A stretch of 46,050 nucleotides of DNA from Hyphomonas sp. (GCF_013823385.1 NZ_PNMA01000031.1:1-46050), one strand, 5' to 3'. Shown: positions 7,250 to 17,622, counted from the stretch's first letter. Made by a program: numbers and translations. The notes: generated by a model not told the origin, from the sequence alone.

Positions 7250-9484
7250 TCAGCGTTGCTTGCGGACCAGCCGGTCCCAGATCGCGCCGGGAATGTTGGA
7301 ATAATCGTCCGTCCACGCACGGCCCCCATCGCTTTCCAGAACGCTCCAGGCTCCCGTGGAATCGAGAGGCGCCAGCGCCAGATCATTTCGGGCAAGGGCC
7401 ACAACAACGCTCGACTGGGCACGATAACCCGTTTCCCGCACGGTATGATACTGCATCCGGGCGGGCACGCCGAGCTCTCCGGCCACGCGGCCAACTACCG
7501 TTTCCAGCGCCATATAGCGGTTGGAAACGTGCAGCAGCAGGACACCGTCTTCCTTCAGGCGCGAGAGATAGAGCGCAACGGCCTCACGCGTCATCAGATG
7601 TGCGGGCACCGAGTCGGACGAGAAGGCATCGATCAGCAAAATGTCGAACGCGCCTTCGGGCTCTGCGGCCAGGGTGAGCCGGCCATCGCCCAGAACAATG
7701 TCCGCATCCGGCGTACATTCCGAAAGATAGGTGAAGCGCTCCGGATCGCTGGCGAGACGGGCGACGATGGGGTCGATCTCGAAAAAAGTGTAATGCTGCC
7801 CCTCTGTGGAATAACAGGCCACAGAACCCGCCCCGAGGCCCAACGCACCAACCCTTCCAGGGCGCGTATGGCCAGCAAAGACCTGGCCGATGGGTGTTTC
7901 CGGTGCATAATAGGTGGCCGGCCGCCAGGCATCCTCCCCAAGTGCCTGCGCGCCGTGCAGCGTGGTGCCATGCACCATCACGCGGTAGCCATCCCGGTCA
8001 TGGATCTTCACGACGCCGAAAAATCCGCGCTCTGAGTAAGCGCCAACCGTCGGGCTCGTCGCCGCGCCAATCGCCCAGATTGCGGCGGCCGCGCCGACGC
8101 TGGCAAGCCGGGAGCGGCGTACGGCGTAAAGCGCGACCAGCGCCAGAACCAGAAGCACGAAGAAGGATCGGCTGGGCTCCCGCGCCAGGGCCGGAACATC
8201 GTACACATATTGCGCAATGATCGCGAGGCCGCCGGCAACTGCCGCCACCACGATCATCCAGGTCGGCCCAAGCCAATAACGCTGGGGCATCAGCAGCAGC
8301 GCCGCGATCAGCATCAGCGGATATTCGGCAACCGTGGTGAAGATGACCGGCACAAGCAACGCATTGAACGCGCCGCCGAGCACCCCGCCGAGGGACATCA
8401 GCAGATAGAACTCGGTGAGGCGGCCCGTCTCCGGCCGGTCATTCGCCAGGAGGCCATGGCAGGCGACAGCGGCGAAGAACAGGGCCATCAGATGGACGGC
8501 GAAGCTGAGCAGGGTCGGCACGCCCGACACCTTCGTCAGCACAAAGAGGGCAAGCCCAGCACACACCGGCAGAATGGACATGGCGGCCGGCAGGCTGATC
8601 GGCGGCCTCTTGGCGAAGACGACAATGAAGCTGCCGATATAGAGCATCAGGGGAGGCGCCCAGAGGAAGGGCGCGCTGGCCACATCCGTGGCGATATGGG
8701 TGGTGACGCCGACCAGAAGGCTGGACGGGACGAAGGCAAGCAGGAGCCACCAGAGACGCTGGCGCCAGAGGCTGCGGGCGGGCACTGCGCTGGCCGCCGT
8801 GTCACTTGGGGCAATAGCTTGGGCAGCTTCGGCCGGAGCGCGCATCGTGAGCAGGCCGCAGCCGACAAGCAGCACAAACAGCACGCCATATCCGGCAGAC
8901 CAGGCCATCGCCTGCCCTGCCAGCGGCGCGAGCGGCTCCAGCAATAGCGGATAGGCCGCCAGCCCCAGGAGAGAGCCGGCATTGCTGGCGGCATAGAGAT
9001 GGTAGGGATCGTGGGCGTCTTCCCGCCCGGTGCGCGCATACCAGGCCTGGATCAGCGGCGCGGTCGCCGAAATGATCGCAAAGGGCGGCGCAATCGAGAC
9101 GGCAAACACCCCGATCAGCCAGAGCGCCGGGCGGGCGGGATCGGGATCGCCGAACAGCCCCGTGAGTTCAAACGGCAGAACCAGCGCGGCGGCCACCAGA
9201 AGCGCGCCATGCACCATCACCTGCCGGGAAAGGGTTTTGACCAGATGCGTCAGCAGGTGAGCATAGGCATAGCCGGCCAGCAAGGCTGCCTGGAAACAGA
9301 CCAGCGACACGTTCCAGACATTCGGAGACCCGCCGAGCAGCGGCGTTGCCATACGGGCAAACATCGGCTGGACGAGGAAGACCAGCGCCGCAGACAGGAA
9401 CACCGTGACGACAAAGGGCACGCCGGCGAACCTGTGCAGGAGCGGGCCGGACGGCGGCGCGTGAACGGCGGAAGACTGGTTCAT
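7250..9484 (-). CDS. Membrane protein fused to a spermidine-synthase-like domain
   Basis: This 744-residue protein joins a long polytopic membrane region to a cytosolic class I methyltransferase-fold domain of the spermidine synthase type. Residues ~20-480 contain about a dozen hydrophobic helices. The soluble domain begins near residue 500. It shows GALGLGAGSVACYS (nucleotide-binding loop), FFEIDPIVARLA, LGDGRLTL and DILLIDAFSSDSVPAHLM, the last being the aspartate loop that takes part in aminopropyl transfer in true synthases. Such fusions are widespread in bacteria, and their real substrate is mostly unknown. The start ATG at 9484 is preceded by AAAGGGG. I am confident of the architecture, less so of polyamine chemistry. 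Confidence 0.85.
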   Translation of the reverse strand: MNQSSAVHAPPSGPLLHRFAGVPFVVTVFLSAALVFLVQPMFARMATPLLGGSPNVWNVSLVCFQAALLAGYAYAHLLTHLVKTLSRQVMVHGALLVAAALVLPFELTGLFGDPDPARPALWLIGVFAVSIAPPFAIISATAPLIQAWYARTGREDAHDPYHLYAASNAGSLLGLAAYPLLLEPLAPLAGQAMAWSAGYGVLFVLLVGCGLLTMRAPAEAAQAIAPSDTAASAVPARSLWRQRLWWLLLAFVPSSLLVGVTTHIATDVASAPFLWAPPLMLYIGSFIVVFAKRPPISLPAAMSILPVCAGLALFVLTKVSGVPTLLSFAVHLMALFFAAVACHGLLANDRPETGRLTEFYLLMSLGGVLGGAFNALLVPVIFTTVAEYPLMLIAALLLMPQRYWLGPTWMIVVAAVAGGLAIIAQYVYDVPALAREPSRSFFVLLVLALVALYAVRRSRLASVGAAAAIWAIGAATSPTVGAYSERGFFGVVKIHDRDGYRVMVHGTTLHGAQALGEDAWRPATYYAPETPIGQVFAGHTRPGRVGALGLGAGSVACYSTEGQHYTFFEIDPIVARLASDPERFTYLSECTPDADIVLGDGRLTLAAEPEGAFDILLIDAFSSDSVPAHLMTREAVALYLSRLKEDGVLLLHVSNRYMALETVVGRVAGELGVPARMQYHTVRETGYRAQSSVVVALARNDLALAPLDSTGAWSVLESDGGRAWTDDYSNIPGAIWDRLVRKQR

Positions 9485-9491
9485 CGGAAGA

Positions 9492-9520
9492 CCCCTTTGA
9501 CGCCACCCCTAGCAAAGGGG
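9492..9520. repeat. Short palindromic element (CCCCTTTG/CAAAGGGG)
   Basis: Perfect 8-base inverted arms lie at 9492-9499 and 9513-9520 around a 13-base spacer, in the gap between two divergent genes. The sequence resembles the short palindromic intergenic repeats found scattered in many proteobacteria. Only one copy is seen here. Confidence 0.4.
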
Positions 9521-9594
9521 GGTAAAGGACAGCTTTCACAGCATAAGCACTTGGCGCAGTTGCGAATCCCCGGCCGATGATTAACCTGCAGGAC

Positions 9595-10344
9595 ATGCGG
9601 TTGCCTCCCCTTCTTCTGGCCCTCTGCGGCGCGGTTCTTTCAGCCTGCGGCAGCGCGGAAGACGGCCCCTGCAAGACGCAAACCTTTGAAAACCTTCCCT
9701 ATCTCGTCTGCGAGTTCGATGCGTCGCAGGATACGATCCGCCTGTTCCTGCGGGACGAGACGGGCGCGCCCTTCGGTCAGTTTGACCGGCTGGCCAATCA
9801 TGTCGCCTCCAAGGGCGGCAATCTCGTCTTCGCGATGAATGCTGGTATGTATCATGACGACCGCCGGCCCGTTGGCCTCTATATCGAGGACGGCGAAGCG
9901 GAGATGGGCCTGGTGCGCTCGGCGGGTCCCGGAAATTTCGGCATGCTGCCGAATGGCGTCTTCTGGATCGACAATGGCCGGGCGGGCGTTTCCGAAACCC
10001 TCGCCTTCGACGAGATGTTCAGGGACGCCCCGCCGCGCTTTGCCACCCAGTCCGGCCCGATGCTGGTGATCGATGGCGAGCTTCACCCAGCGCTCAATCC
10101 GGATGGCACGAGCCTGCGCCGCCGCAACGGCGTCGGCGTCAGCGCAGATGGCCGCCATGTCTATTTCGTGATCAGCGATGTGTCCGTGAACTTCCATTCC
10201 TTCGCCCGCCTCTTCCGCGACGAGCTTGGCACACCCAACGCGCTCTATCTCGATGGGGCTGTCTCAAAGGTCTACGTACCCGCGCTCGAGCGCAGCGAGG
10301 CCGGCCTGGACATGGGCCCCATTGTCGGTGTTGTCCGGGAATGA
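9595..10344 (+). CDS. Phosphodiester glycosidase-family (NAGPA/DUF2233) lipoprotein
   Basis: This envelope protein of about 249 residues has a short lipoprotein signal (MRLPPLLLALCGAVLSACGS) followed by an NAGPA/DUF2233 domain. Conserved blocks are LVFAMNAGMYHDDRRPVGLY, LPNGVFWIDNG, ATQSGPMLVIDGELHP, RRRNGVGVSADG and ALYLDGAVSKVY. The mammalian member removes GlcNAc from phosphodiesters; bacterial members probably act on cell-wall or exported glycans, but the substrate here is unknown. An alternative ATG at 9577 adds six polar residues before the signal and lacks a clear ribosome-binding site, so I use 9595. Its stop overlaps the DUF2164 start by 4 bases. Confidence 0.85.
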   Translation: MRLPPLLLALCGAVLSACGSAEDGPCKTQTFENLPYLVCEFDASQDTIRLFLRDETGAPFGQFDRLANHVASKGGNLVFAMNAGMYHDDRRPVGLYIEDGEAEMGLVRSAGPGNFGMLPNGVFWIDNGRAGVSETLAFDEMFRDAPPRFATQSGPMLVIDGELHPALNPDGTSLRRRNGVGVSADGRHVYFVISDVSVNFHSFARLFRDELGTPNALYLDGAVSKVYVPALERSEAGLDMGPIVGVVRE

Positions 10345-10580
10345 AGACACTCGTCCTCTCCCCGGAACGCCGCCAGCGCCTTGTCGATGAGCTGCGCAAG
10401 CTCGCATCGCAGGATTTCGACATCACCCTCAGCCAGTTCCAGGCAGGCGAACTGCTGGACCGGATGACGGCGCTGATCGGCCCGGCGGTTTATAACGAAG
10501 CGGTCCAGGACGTGCGCCTGCATCTGCAGCGCCGCCTGGATGACCTCGACGGCGAAGTTTTCGTTGACGATCCTGGCTGA
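10341..10580 (+). CDS. DUF2164 family protein
   Basis: This 79-residue, highly charged helical protein fits the small DUF2164 family. It contains the pattern LSPERRQRLVDELRKLASQD, then FDITLSQFQAGELLDRMTAL, then YNEAVQDVRLHLQRRLDDLD. It has no signal peptide, no membrane segment and no cysteines. It overlaps the upstream glycosidase gene (ATGA), so the two are co-translated, although one product is exported and the other appears cytosolic. No function is established for the family. Confidence 0.85.
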   Translation: MKTLVLSPERRQRLVDELRKLASQDFDITLSQFQAGELLDRMTALIGPAVYNEAVQDVRLHLQRRLDDLDGEVFVDDPG

Positions 10581-10681
10581 CTGCTAAGCTCTGCTGACAG
10601 CTCTGATGAGCAGGTTGCAGATCCTCCAGCCCGGCCATATCTGCGGCCCAGACACCCGTTCCAGATTATAAGAGATGTCCC

Positions 10682-11023
10682 ATGACGCGCACCCTTTACG
10701 GCCTGAAAAACTGCGACACCTGCAAGAAGGCGATCAAGGAACTCGAAGCGTCCGGGAAACCCGCCGAGTTCGTCGACATCCGCGCCGAGGCTGACCTTCC
10801 CGCCAAACTTCCCCGATGGATCGCGGCGGTCGGCGAAAAACTCGTCAATCGCAGCTCCACCACCTGGCGCAGCCTGTCGGACGCTGACAAGGCGCGCGCC
10901 TCCGGTGTCACCCTGGAAGGCCTGCTCCTGGGCAACCCCACCCTGATCAAACGCCCGGTCATCGAGACGGGCGACGATGTACTCGTGGGCTGGAGCGCGG
11001 AGACGAAATCCCGGATCGGCTGA
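10682..11023 (+). CDS. ArsC/Spx-family protein, YffB-like
   Basis: This 113-residue thioredoxin-fold protein belongs to the ArsC/Spx/YffB family. The N-terminus TLYGLKNCDTCKKAIKELE carries Cys11-x2-Cys14; the first Cys matches the family's conserved redox residue. Later landmarks are NRSSTTWRSLSDADKA and NPTLIKRPVIETGDDVLVGW, which match the YffB branch rather than true arsenate reductases. No ars genes are nearby, so arsenate reduction is not implied by context. It appears to be transcribed alone after a 100-base gap. Confidence 0.9.
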   Translation: MTRTLYGLKNCDTCKKAIKELEASGKPAEFVDIRAEADLPAKLPRWIAAVGEKLVNRSSTTWRSLSDADKARASGVTLEGLLLGNPTLIKRPVIETGDDVLVGWSAETKSRIG

Positions 11024-11108
11024 CAAATGCCCGCATTTTTGCCCGCAAGCGACGGAAAAGCAGCCTGCATCCGTTAGACCTGAACTGTCCTTCTCTGCGG
11101 AGCTTTAC

Positions 11109-11993
11109 ATGCGCCTTTTCCTTGCGGCCTGTGTTTTCAGTCTCTCTCTGGCAACCGGATGCGCCTCAGCAGCGCCCGCGCGGGCGGGCAGGGGCGAAAC
11201 GCTCCCGGTGATGACGGGCGGGGAGACCCGGGACCTCATCCTTTACACCCCCGAACCCGCCAGGGCCCCCGTACCTCTGGTGCTCGTCTTCCATGGCGGC
11301 GGCGGGGGCGCAGAATGGATGGCCGGAAAATCGCAAACCCTCACGCGCACGCTCACTGAGGCGGGCTACGCCGTCGCCTACATGAATGGCTCCTCCCGCC
11401 GGGGCGGAGACAATCTGCGCACCTGGAACGCAGCCCATTGCTGCGCCTATGCCCAGCGCAGGAACATTGACGAGACCGCCTATGCCGACGCCGCCATCGA
11501 AGCCCTCGACCGCCGCCTCGGCATCGACCGTGCCCGGATATTCCTGACCGGCCATTCCAATGGCGCGATGCTTTCCTACCGGCTGGCCGGGGCCATGAAG
11601 GTCACCCCGCGCGGGATCGCCCCGGTCAGCGGGGCTATCTTCGCCGACCAGCCGGATGTGCCCGCGCGCACGTCGATCTTCATGTATCATGCGCAGGACG
11701 ATGAGGTGCTCAGCTATGACGGGAACCCCGATGACAAGGCCGAGCGCTGGCGCACGCAGCCCCATCTCGGTTTCGTGAAGGCAGAGGCAAAGCTTGCCGA
11801 GATGAAAGCCTGCGGCGCCCCCACCCGCGCTTCCTCCGTTCCGGGAATGACGGCCACGACGCGAAACTGCGCCGGAGGCTCCGTCCTCGTCGCAACTACC
11901 TCCAGCACAGGCGGCCATGAATGGCTCGCCCGTCCGCAGGCTGATTACCAGATTGAGGATGCCATCCTCCTCTTTTTCAACAGCCAGAAATGA
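11109..11993 (+). CDS. PHB depolymerase / feruloyl-esterase-like lipoprotein
   Basis: This exported alpha/beta hydrolase of about 294 residues is of the LpqC/poly(3-hydroxybutyrate) depolymerase type. It begins with MRLFLAACVFSLSLATGCAS, a probable lipoprotein signal with Cys18. The oxyanion region is LVLVFHGGGGGAEWMAGKSQ. The nucleophile elbow is LTGHSNGAMLSYRLA, giving Ser in GHSNG. A late THE-type His occurs in TGGHEW. The ATG at 11109 is chosen because it gives the signal peptide; the longer open frame upstream has no signal. Neighbours give no substrate clue. It converges on the AHSA1 gene with 7 bases between stops. Confidence 0.88.
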   Translation: MRLFLAACVFSLSLATGCASAAPARAGRGETLPVMTGGETRDLILYTPEPARAPVPLVLVFHGGGGGAEWMAGKSQTLTRTLTEAGYAVAYMNGSSRRGGDNLRTWNAAHCCAYAQRRNIDETAYADAAIEALDRRLGIDRARIFLTGHSNGAMLSYRLAGAMKVTPRGIAPVSGAIFADQPDVPARTSIFMYHAQDDEVLSYDGNPDDKAERWRTQPHLGFVKAEAKLAEMKACGAPTRASSVPGMTATTRNCAGGSVLVATTSSTGGHEWLARPQADYQIEDAILLFFNSQK

Positions 11994-12000
11994 GCGGGCG

Positions 12001-12462
12001 CTAAGCCGTCACAAGCAAGGCCCCGAGGCGGTCCAGGGCGCTCGTCCAGCCGAGCTCGGCCTCTGCGAGAAGATCTGATCCGTCAACGGCAAGTGTCTGC
12101 AGGGTCACCACAAGGCGCGTTCCCTTGCCCTCTGCAATGAACTCTGCCGATACGAGGCTCATGCCCTGCAGCTGCGCCTCATCCCGGATCACTTCGGTAT
12201 AGATGATCCGCGCATCGGGCACGATGTCATGATAGCGGCCGACCACAGTGGCAACGGGATGCCCCTCCACGAGACAGGTCTGAATGTCTTCCCCGCCCAC
12301 CCGGAAATCTGATGCATCATTGCGGATTTCCACCTCGTCGGAAGGCGCCCCCCACACCCGCCGCAGATCGGGATTTGCCCAGGCATGAAATGCGCGCGCC
12401 GGGCTGGCCGCATAAGTCCGCTCAAGCGTGGCGGTTCTGTGGGCCATCGATTTATGGCTCAT
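12001..12462 (-). CDS. SRPBCC / AHSA1-family protein
   Basis: This 153-residue protein has the START-like SRPBCC fold found in Aha1 C-terminal-domain proteins, which bind hydrophobic ligands in a deep pocket. Typical features are RTYAASPARAFHAWANPDLR at the start, the acidic EVIRDEAQLQGMSLVSAEFI middle region, and the final EAELGWTSALDRLGALL helix. It is the second gene of a classic pair: the ArsR gene stop overlaps this start (ATGA). ArsR-AHSA1 pairs are frequent in proteobacteria; the ligand is generally unknown. Confidence 0.92.
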   Translation of the reverse strand: MSHKSMAHRTATLERTYAASPARAFHAWANPDLRRVWGAPSDEVEIRNDASDFRVGGEDIQTCLVEGHPVATVVGRYHDIVPDARIIYTEVIRDEAQLQGMSLVSAEFIAEGKGTRLVVTLQTLAVDGSDLLAEAELGWTSALDRLGALLVTA

Positions 12463-12806
12463 TGAGTGTCTCCTTTGGTCTCAAGAATTTGTCCCAGGCG
12501 GTCGAGCCGCGTGTTCCAGGCGGCCTCATAGCCCGCAATCCACTGATCCAGCGCGGCGAGGCGCTGGGCCTCCAGCCAGCAGGTGCGAACGCGGCCTGTC
12601 TTCACTGTACTGATCAATCCCGCCGCTTCGAGAACCCGGACATGCTGCAGAAAGCTGGGCAGCGCCATGTCATAAGGCGCCGCAAGATCAGCGACACTCG
12701 CTTCGCCCTGCGCCAGGCGGGCGATAACTCCCCGGCGCGTTGCGTCGGCGAGCGCCTGAAAGCCGCGATCGAGGGCATTTGAATCCGGGGAAAGAATGTT
12801 AGGCAT
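12459..12806 (-). CDS. ArsR-family transcriptional regulator
   Basis: This 115-residue winged-helix repressor includes FQALADATRRGVIARLAQGE, then ASVADLAAPYDMALPSFLQH, then VRVLEAAGLISTVKTGRVRT. It lacks the CxC metal-binding motif of metal-sensing ArsR proteins, so another signal is likely. The C-terminal helix (LDQWIAGYEAAWNTRLDRLG) is typical of regulators paired with AHSA1 proteins. Inverted TTAGG/CCTAA repeats lie over and upstream of its start codon, which suggests autorepression of the two-gene operon. Confidence 0.93.
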   Translation of the reverse strand: MPNILSPDSNALDRGFQALADATRRGVIARLAQGEASVADLAAPYDMALPSFLQHVRVLEAAGLISTVKTGRVRTCWLEAQRLAALDQWIAGYEAAWNTRLDRLGQILETKGDTQ

Positions 12807-12862
12807 ATACCTAAGTAACTCGATCTCGCAGCACCGGTCAAGTCACTTAGTAAATTGCCTAA
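12799..12862 (-). promoter_or_regulatory. Probable ArsR operator: nested inverted repeats
   Basis: TTAGG-catata-CCTAA (12799-12814) is a perfect 5-bp inverted repeat that straddles the ArsR start codon (CAT at 12804-12806). A second pair, CTTAG (12846-12850) and CCTAA (12858-12862), lies about 47 bases upstream. CTAAGTAACT (12811-12820) and AGTCACTTAG (12841-12850) also form a 9-of-10 inverted repeat around a 20-base spacer. The arrangement fits two repressor dimers bridging the promoter; binding itself is inferred. Confidence 0.65.
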
Positions 12863-12919
12863 CTTTTAAAGTGCGCCGCGTTCACCGGCAAAGACGGGCA
12901 CAGTCCCCAAAACAGCAGG

Positions 12920-13153
12920 TCAGTTCTCGTCGTCCCGCCTATCGGCAATATCTTCGGCGATATCCTGGACGGCAGAGTCAGTGGCTGCGGCCACGTCTTC
13001 TGCGGCCGAGCTCGCTTCGGTCGCAGCCGCGCCAAGCATCCGGTCCATCCGTGCGCCGGCCGACTGGAACGACCCGTCCGCCAACCGGAAAATCAGCATA
13101 ACGGCAAAGAACAGGACCAGAATTGCGGTCAGTACTGCGTGAAAAGCTTTCAT
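12920..13153 (-). CDS. Small single-pass membrane protein
   Basis: This 77-residue protein starts MKAFHAVLTAILVLFFAVML, a single N-terminal transmembrane helix or uncleaved signal anchor. An acidic, Ala-rich, helical tail follows (TEASSAAEDVAAATDSAVQD) and ends in RRDDEN. The ATG at 13153 follows GGGGGAGAGA at good spacing; a longer frame extending to 13204 would bury the membrane helix. The tail has a coiled-coil-like pattern. I do not recognise the family. Confidence 0.7.
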   Translation of the reverse strand: MKAFHAVLTAILVLFFAVMLIFRLADGSFQSAGARMDRMLGAAATEASSAAEDVAAATDSAVQDIAEDIADRRDDEN

Positions 13154-13277
13154 CTGTCTCTCCCCCTTCGGCCGGCAATGGCGGTTAGTTAATGCGCAGG
13201 CCACCCGAAGGTTCCCCGTGGTCAGCTTTTGTCTTCCCCCTTTCCCGCGGGCAGCATCTCGCCTATGTTGATGGCCA

Positions 13278-13357
13278 TCCGAGGGGTGTCCGGCATGGGG
13301 CCGGGCTGAGAGTTACCCTTTGAACCTGATCCGGGTCATGCCGGCGCGAGGGACGGA
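13278..13357 (+). promoter_or_regulatory. TPP riboswitch (THI element)
   Basis: The conserved thiamin pyrophosphate aptamer is present: GGGGTG near 13283, GGCTGAGA near 13304, ACCCTTTGAACCTGATCCGG at about 13315-13334, then GTCATGCCGGCGCGAGGGA. The closing P1 arm (TCCG, 13278-13281) pairs with CGGA (13354-13357). That 3' arm forms part of the Shine-Dalgarno GGAG (13355-13358), seven bases before the ATG at 13366. Ligand-bound P1 would therefore hide the ribosome-binding site, pointing to translational repression by TPP. No separate terminator hairpin is visible. Confidence 0.95.
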
Positions 13358-13365
13358 GTGAACCA

Positions 13366-15689
<2,324 letters not shown>

Positions 15690-15728
15690 GGTAGTGCTTT
15701 CGACAAAAAGCCTGCTGATGGGTGGAGC

Positions 15729-16502
15729 ATGAATGACAAACCAGAAGATAAAATCGATAACTTGATTTCGTCCGGTTCTGATATTGGCGGCGCTGCAATT
15801 GGAGGAGCCATAGGCCTGCTTGGCGGTCCAGTCGGCGTGGTCGGCGGCGCTGCAGGGGGCGTTGTCGCCGCCCGTGTTCTCAAGGGCATTGGCCTTGAAA
15901 TTTCTAAGCGCCTACTTGGCCCACGTGAAAAGACTCGAATAGGAGCTACTCTGGCAATTGCCGCGGTCGAAATCGACCAGAGAATCAAAAATGGCGAGAC
16001 ACTTCGGAACGATGACTTCTTCAGCCAGCCCAAAAACGGGCGAAAGAAATCGGAAGAGTTCGCAGAAGCGATTCTTCTAAAGGCGCAACGCGAAGCAGAG
16101 GAAAAGAAAATCCCATACCTTGCAATGTTTCTGGCCAATGCCGCATTCGATTCTGAACTGAATGTCGAAATGGCTCATCAAATAGCAAAAGCTGCTGAGA
16201 GCCTGACATATCGCCAATTTGTCTTGTTTAAGGTCGCGGTTCAAAGAAAACAGCTTGGCCTTAAGCAAACCGCATTTGGCGCAGGAACATTTGACCGAAT
16301 GACTGTCCAACTAATGTACGAAATACACGACCTTGCGCGCCGAGAGTACCTTAACTTCGAGGGCACTGCTGTGCTGGGCGTAACAGATCCAATCCCCAAC
16401 GCTATGGCGCCCATGGGCATGGGCGCGCATATCTACAACTACCTTCGCCTCAAGAACATTCCGGACACGGAGGTGGCCGCAATAGCGGCATACCTGAAAT
16501 AA
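15729..16502 (+). CDS. Orphan protein with glycine-zipper membrane segment
   Basis: This 257-residue protein is not recognised. Residues ~16-50 are glycine-rich and hydrophobic (IGGAAIGGAIGLLGGPVGVV, then GGAAGGVVAARVLKG), suggesting a membrane hairpin. The rest is charged and helical, with KKSEEFAEAILLKAQREAEE followed by IPYLAMFLANAAFDSELNVE, then MAHQIAKAAESLTYRQFVLF. A later segment (GAHIYNYLRLKNIPDTEVAA) also looks helical. Base composition and codon use are clearly more AT-rich than thiC and the next gene, which suggests recent acquisition. The start ATG at 15729 follows GGGTGGAGC. It stands alone, and a palindromic repeat follows within 60 bases. A defence or effector role is possible but nothing in the sequence shows it. 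Confidence 0.75.
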   Translation: MNDKPEDKIDNLISSGSDIGGAAIGGAIGLLGGPVGVVGGAAGGVVAARVLKGIGLEISKRLLGPREKTRIGATLAIAAVEIDQRIKNGETLRNDDFFSQPKNGRKKSEEFAEAILLKAQREAEEKKIPYLAMFLANAAFDSELNVEMAHQIAKAAESLTYRQFVLFKVAVQRKQLGLKQTAFGAGTFDRMTVQLMYEIHDLARREYLNFEGTAVLGVTDPIPNAMAPMGMGAHIYNYLRLKNIPDTEVAAIAAYLK

Positions 16503-16550
16503 CTATTGAAGACGCAGCGCGACTCGCAGCACGCATCAGATGGATTGAGC

Positions 16551-16618
16551 GGTGCGATACCCACCGTGTTCCCTCGCCCCATGGTGGGTTGCGCCTTCGG
16601 CTAACCCGCCCTACGGGG
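16551..16618. repeat. Palindromic intergenic repeat, copy A
   Basis: Segments ACCCACC (16559-16565) and GGTGGGT (16583-16589) form an inverted repeat. GGGTT (16586-16590) and AACCC (16603-16607) form a second, around CGCCTTCGG. The segments GCGATACCCACC and ACCCGCCCTACGGG also occur, slightly changed, in the larger element at 45563-45666, so the two belong to one repeat family. The element's end overlaps the stop codon and last residues of the YkgJ-type gene. Confidence 0.6.
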
Positions 16619-16928
16619 CGTCCCGCGCCCTCGCACCCATCACCCCATTCGCGCGTCTCGCCTTGACGCACTCAAAGCTCCCGGCACGGAAGGCGCGGCA
16701 GGCTTCGGGGCGGTCTTCGTAGACTTGGCAGGCGGCCTTGCCGTTGGACAGGTCAAGGTGGATGCAGTGGCCGCAGTCGAAGCGCACGAAGGTGCGCCCC
16801 TCTTCGGTGAAGAGGCTCTCCGGCGGCAGGGACCGGGCGGCGTCCCAGGGGAGAAGTTCGAGATAGCGGGGGTTCCGGCTGAAACAGCAGGCGCCGCAGG
16901 ACACACAGTCAAACGACACATCGGGCAT
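16611..16928 (-). CDS. YkgJ-type cysteine cluster protein
   Basis: This 105-residue protein carries the YkgJ cysteine cluster: FDCVSCGACCFS at residues 7-16, FDCGHCIHLD near 52 and CQVYEDRPEACRAF near 68, ending with FECVKARR. The spacing suggests a zinc or iron-sulfur ligand set, with unknown function. I start at MPDVSFD (16928), directly before the first cysteine motif; the frame stays open further upstream without similarity. The last few residues (GARARDAP) and the stop codon lie in, or directly beside, a palindromic repeat, so the C-terminus seems to be repeat-derived. Confidence 0.88.
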   Translation of the reverse strand: MPDVSFDCVSCGACCFSRNPRYLELLPWDAARSLPPESLFTEEGRTFVRFDCGHCIHLDLSNGKAACQVYEDRPEACRAFRAGSFECVKARRANGVMGARARDAP

Positions 16929-17021
16929 GGGATTGCGAAAGAAGGCTCCACCGCCCGGCCCGCGCCTCTCGCAGCTCCCGGCAGCGGCGCGCGATTTACG
17001 CCAACTCAATTTCGCATGCAA

Positions 17022-17051
17022 GAGGGGCCGCCCCGGCTGGAGCGGCCCCTC
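17022..17051 (-). terminator. Hairpin downstream of the DUF4168 gene
   Basis: A perfect 10-bp GC stem (GAGGGGCCGC at 17022-17031, GCGGCCCCTC at 17042-17051) lies 35 bases past the stop of the minus-strand gene at 17087-17458. The U-tract on that strand is weak (CTTGC), so this is a probable rather than certain intrinsic terminator. Confidence 0.6.
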
Positions 17052-17086
17052 CAAAACTCTGGCTAAACTCTGGCGGTCAGCCCGCC

Positions 17087-17458
17087 TCAGCTGCCGAATT
17101 TGGCGCGCAGCCTGGCAAGGGTGGCTTCATCGGTTTCGGCCAGCTGGATAATCTCCGTATACCGCTTGGGCGTGATGCCTTCCTTCTGGATGGCGGCCGT
17201 GATCTGCTGCTCGGCCTTGGCCTGAACGGCAGCCGCCTCGTCCTCGCTCTTGGCCGCCTGCAGCTCCAGCGTCATCTTGTTGGCAACTTCCGTCACCTTC
17301 TTGTTGGCGGCCACGAACTGGGTGGCTTCGGCGTCCGTCATCGGCGCAATGGCGGCGGGCGCAGCTTCAGTGCCCTGCGCGATGGCAGCGCCCCCGCCCA
17401 TGACGGCCAGCGCCAGCATTGCCGAAACAGTACGTGCCCGGAATTTCTGTAGAGCCAT
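17087..17458 (-). CDS. Exported DUF4168-domain protein
   Basis: This 123-residue protein has a cleavable signal peptide (RARTVSAMLALAVMGGGAAIAQ) and then a DUF4168 domain. Family features are the helix VAANKKVTEVANKMTLELQA, the AEQQITAAIQKEGITPKRYT motif and the IIQLAETDEATLARLRAKF end. It is expected in the periplasm. The ATG at 17458 follows AGGAG by 8 bases; a longer upstream frame would hide the signal. The function of DUF4168 is not established. Confidence 0.85.
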   Translation of the reverse strand: MALQKFRARTVSAMLALAVMGGGAAIAQGTEAAPAAIAPMTDAEATQFVAANKKVTEVANKMTLELQAAKSEDEAAAVQAKAEQQITAAIQKEGITPKRYTEIIQLAETDEATLARLRAKFGS

Positions 17459-17622
17459 GATATGATCTCCTCTCAGGTCTCTGCAAATGTCCGGCGCAAC
17501 CAAACAAATGCCGGCCAGCGGCTCAACCCCGCGCGCTGCTTTCTGAGGGGATTTTAATATAAAGCTTTGTCATGACATTCCGGACACGAAGGCGCGTCCT
17601 GAAGCATCTTCAGCAGAACACG

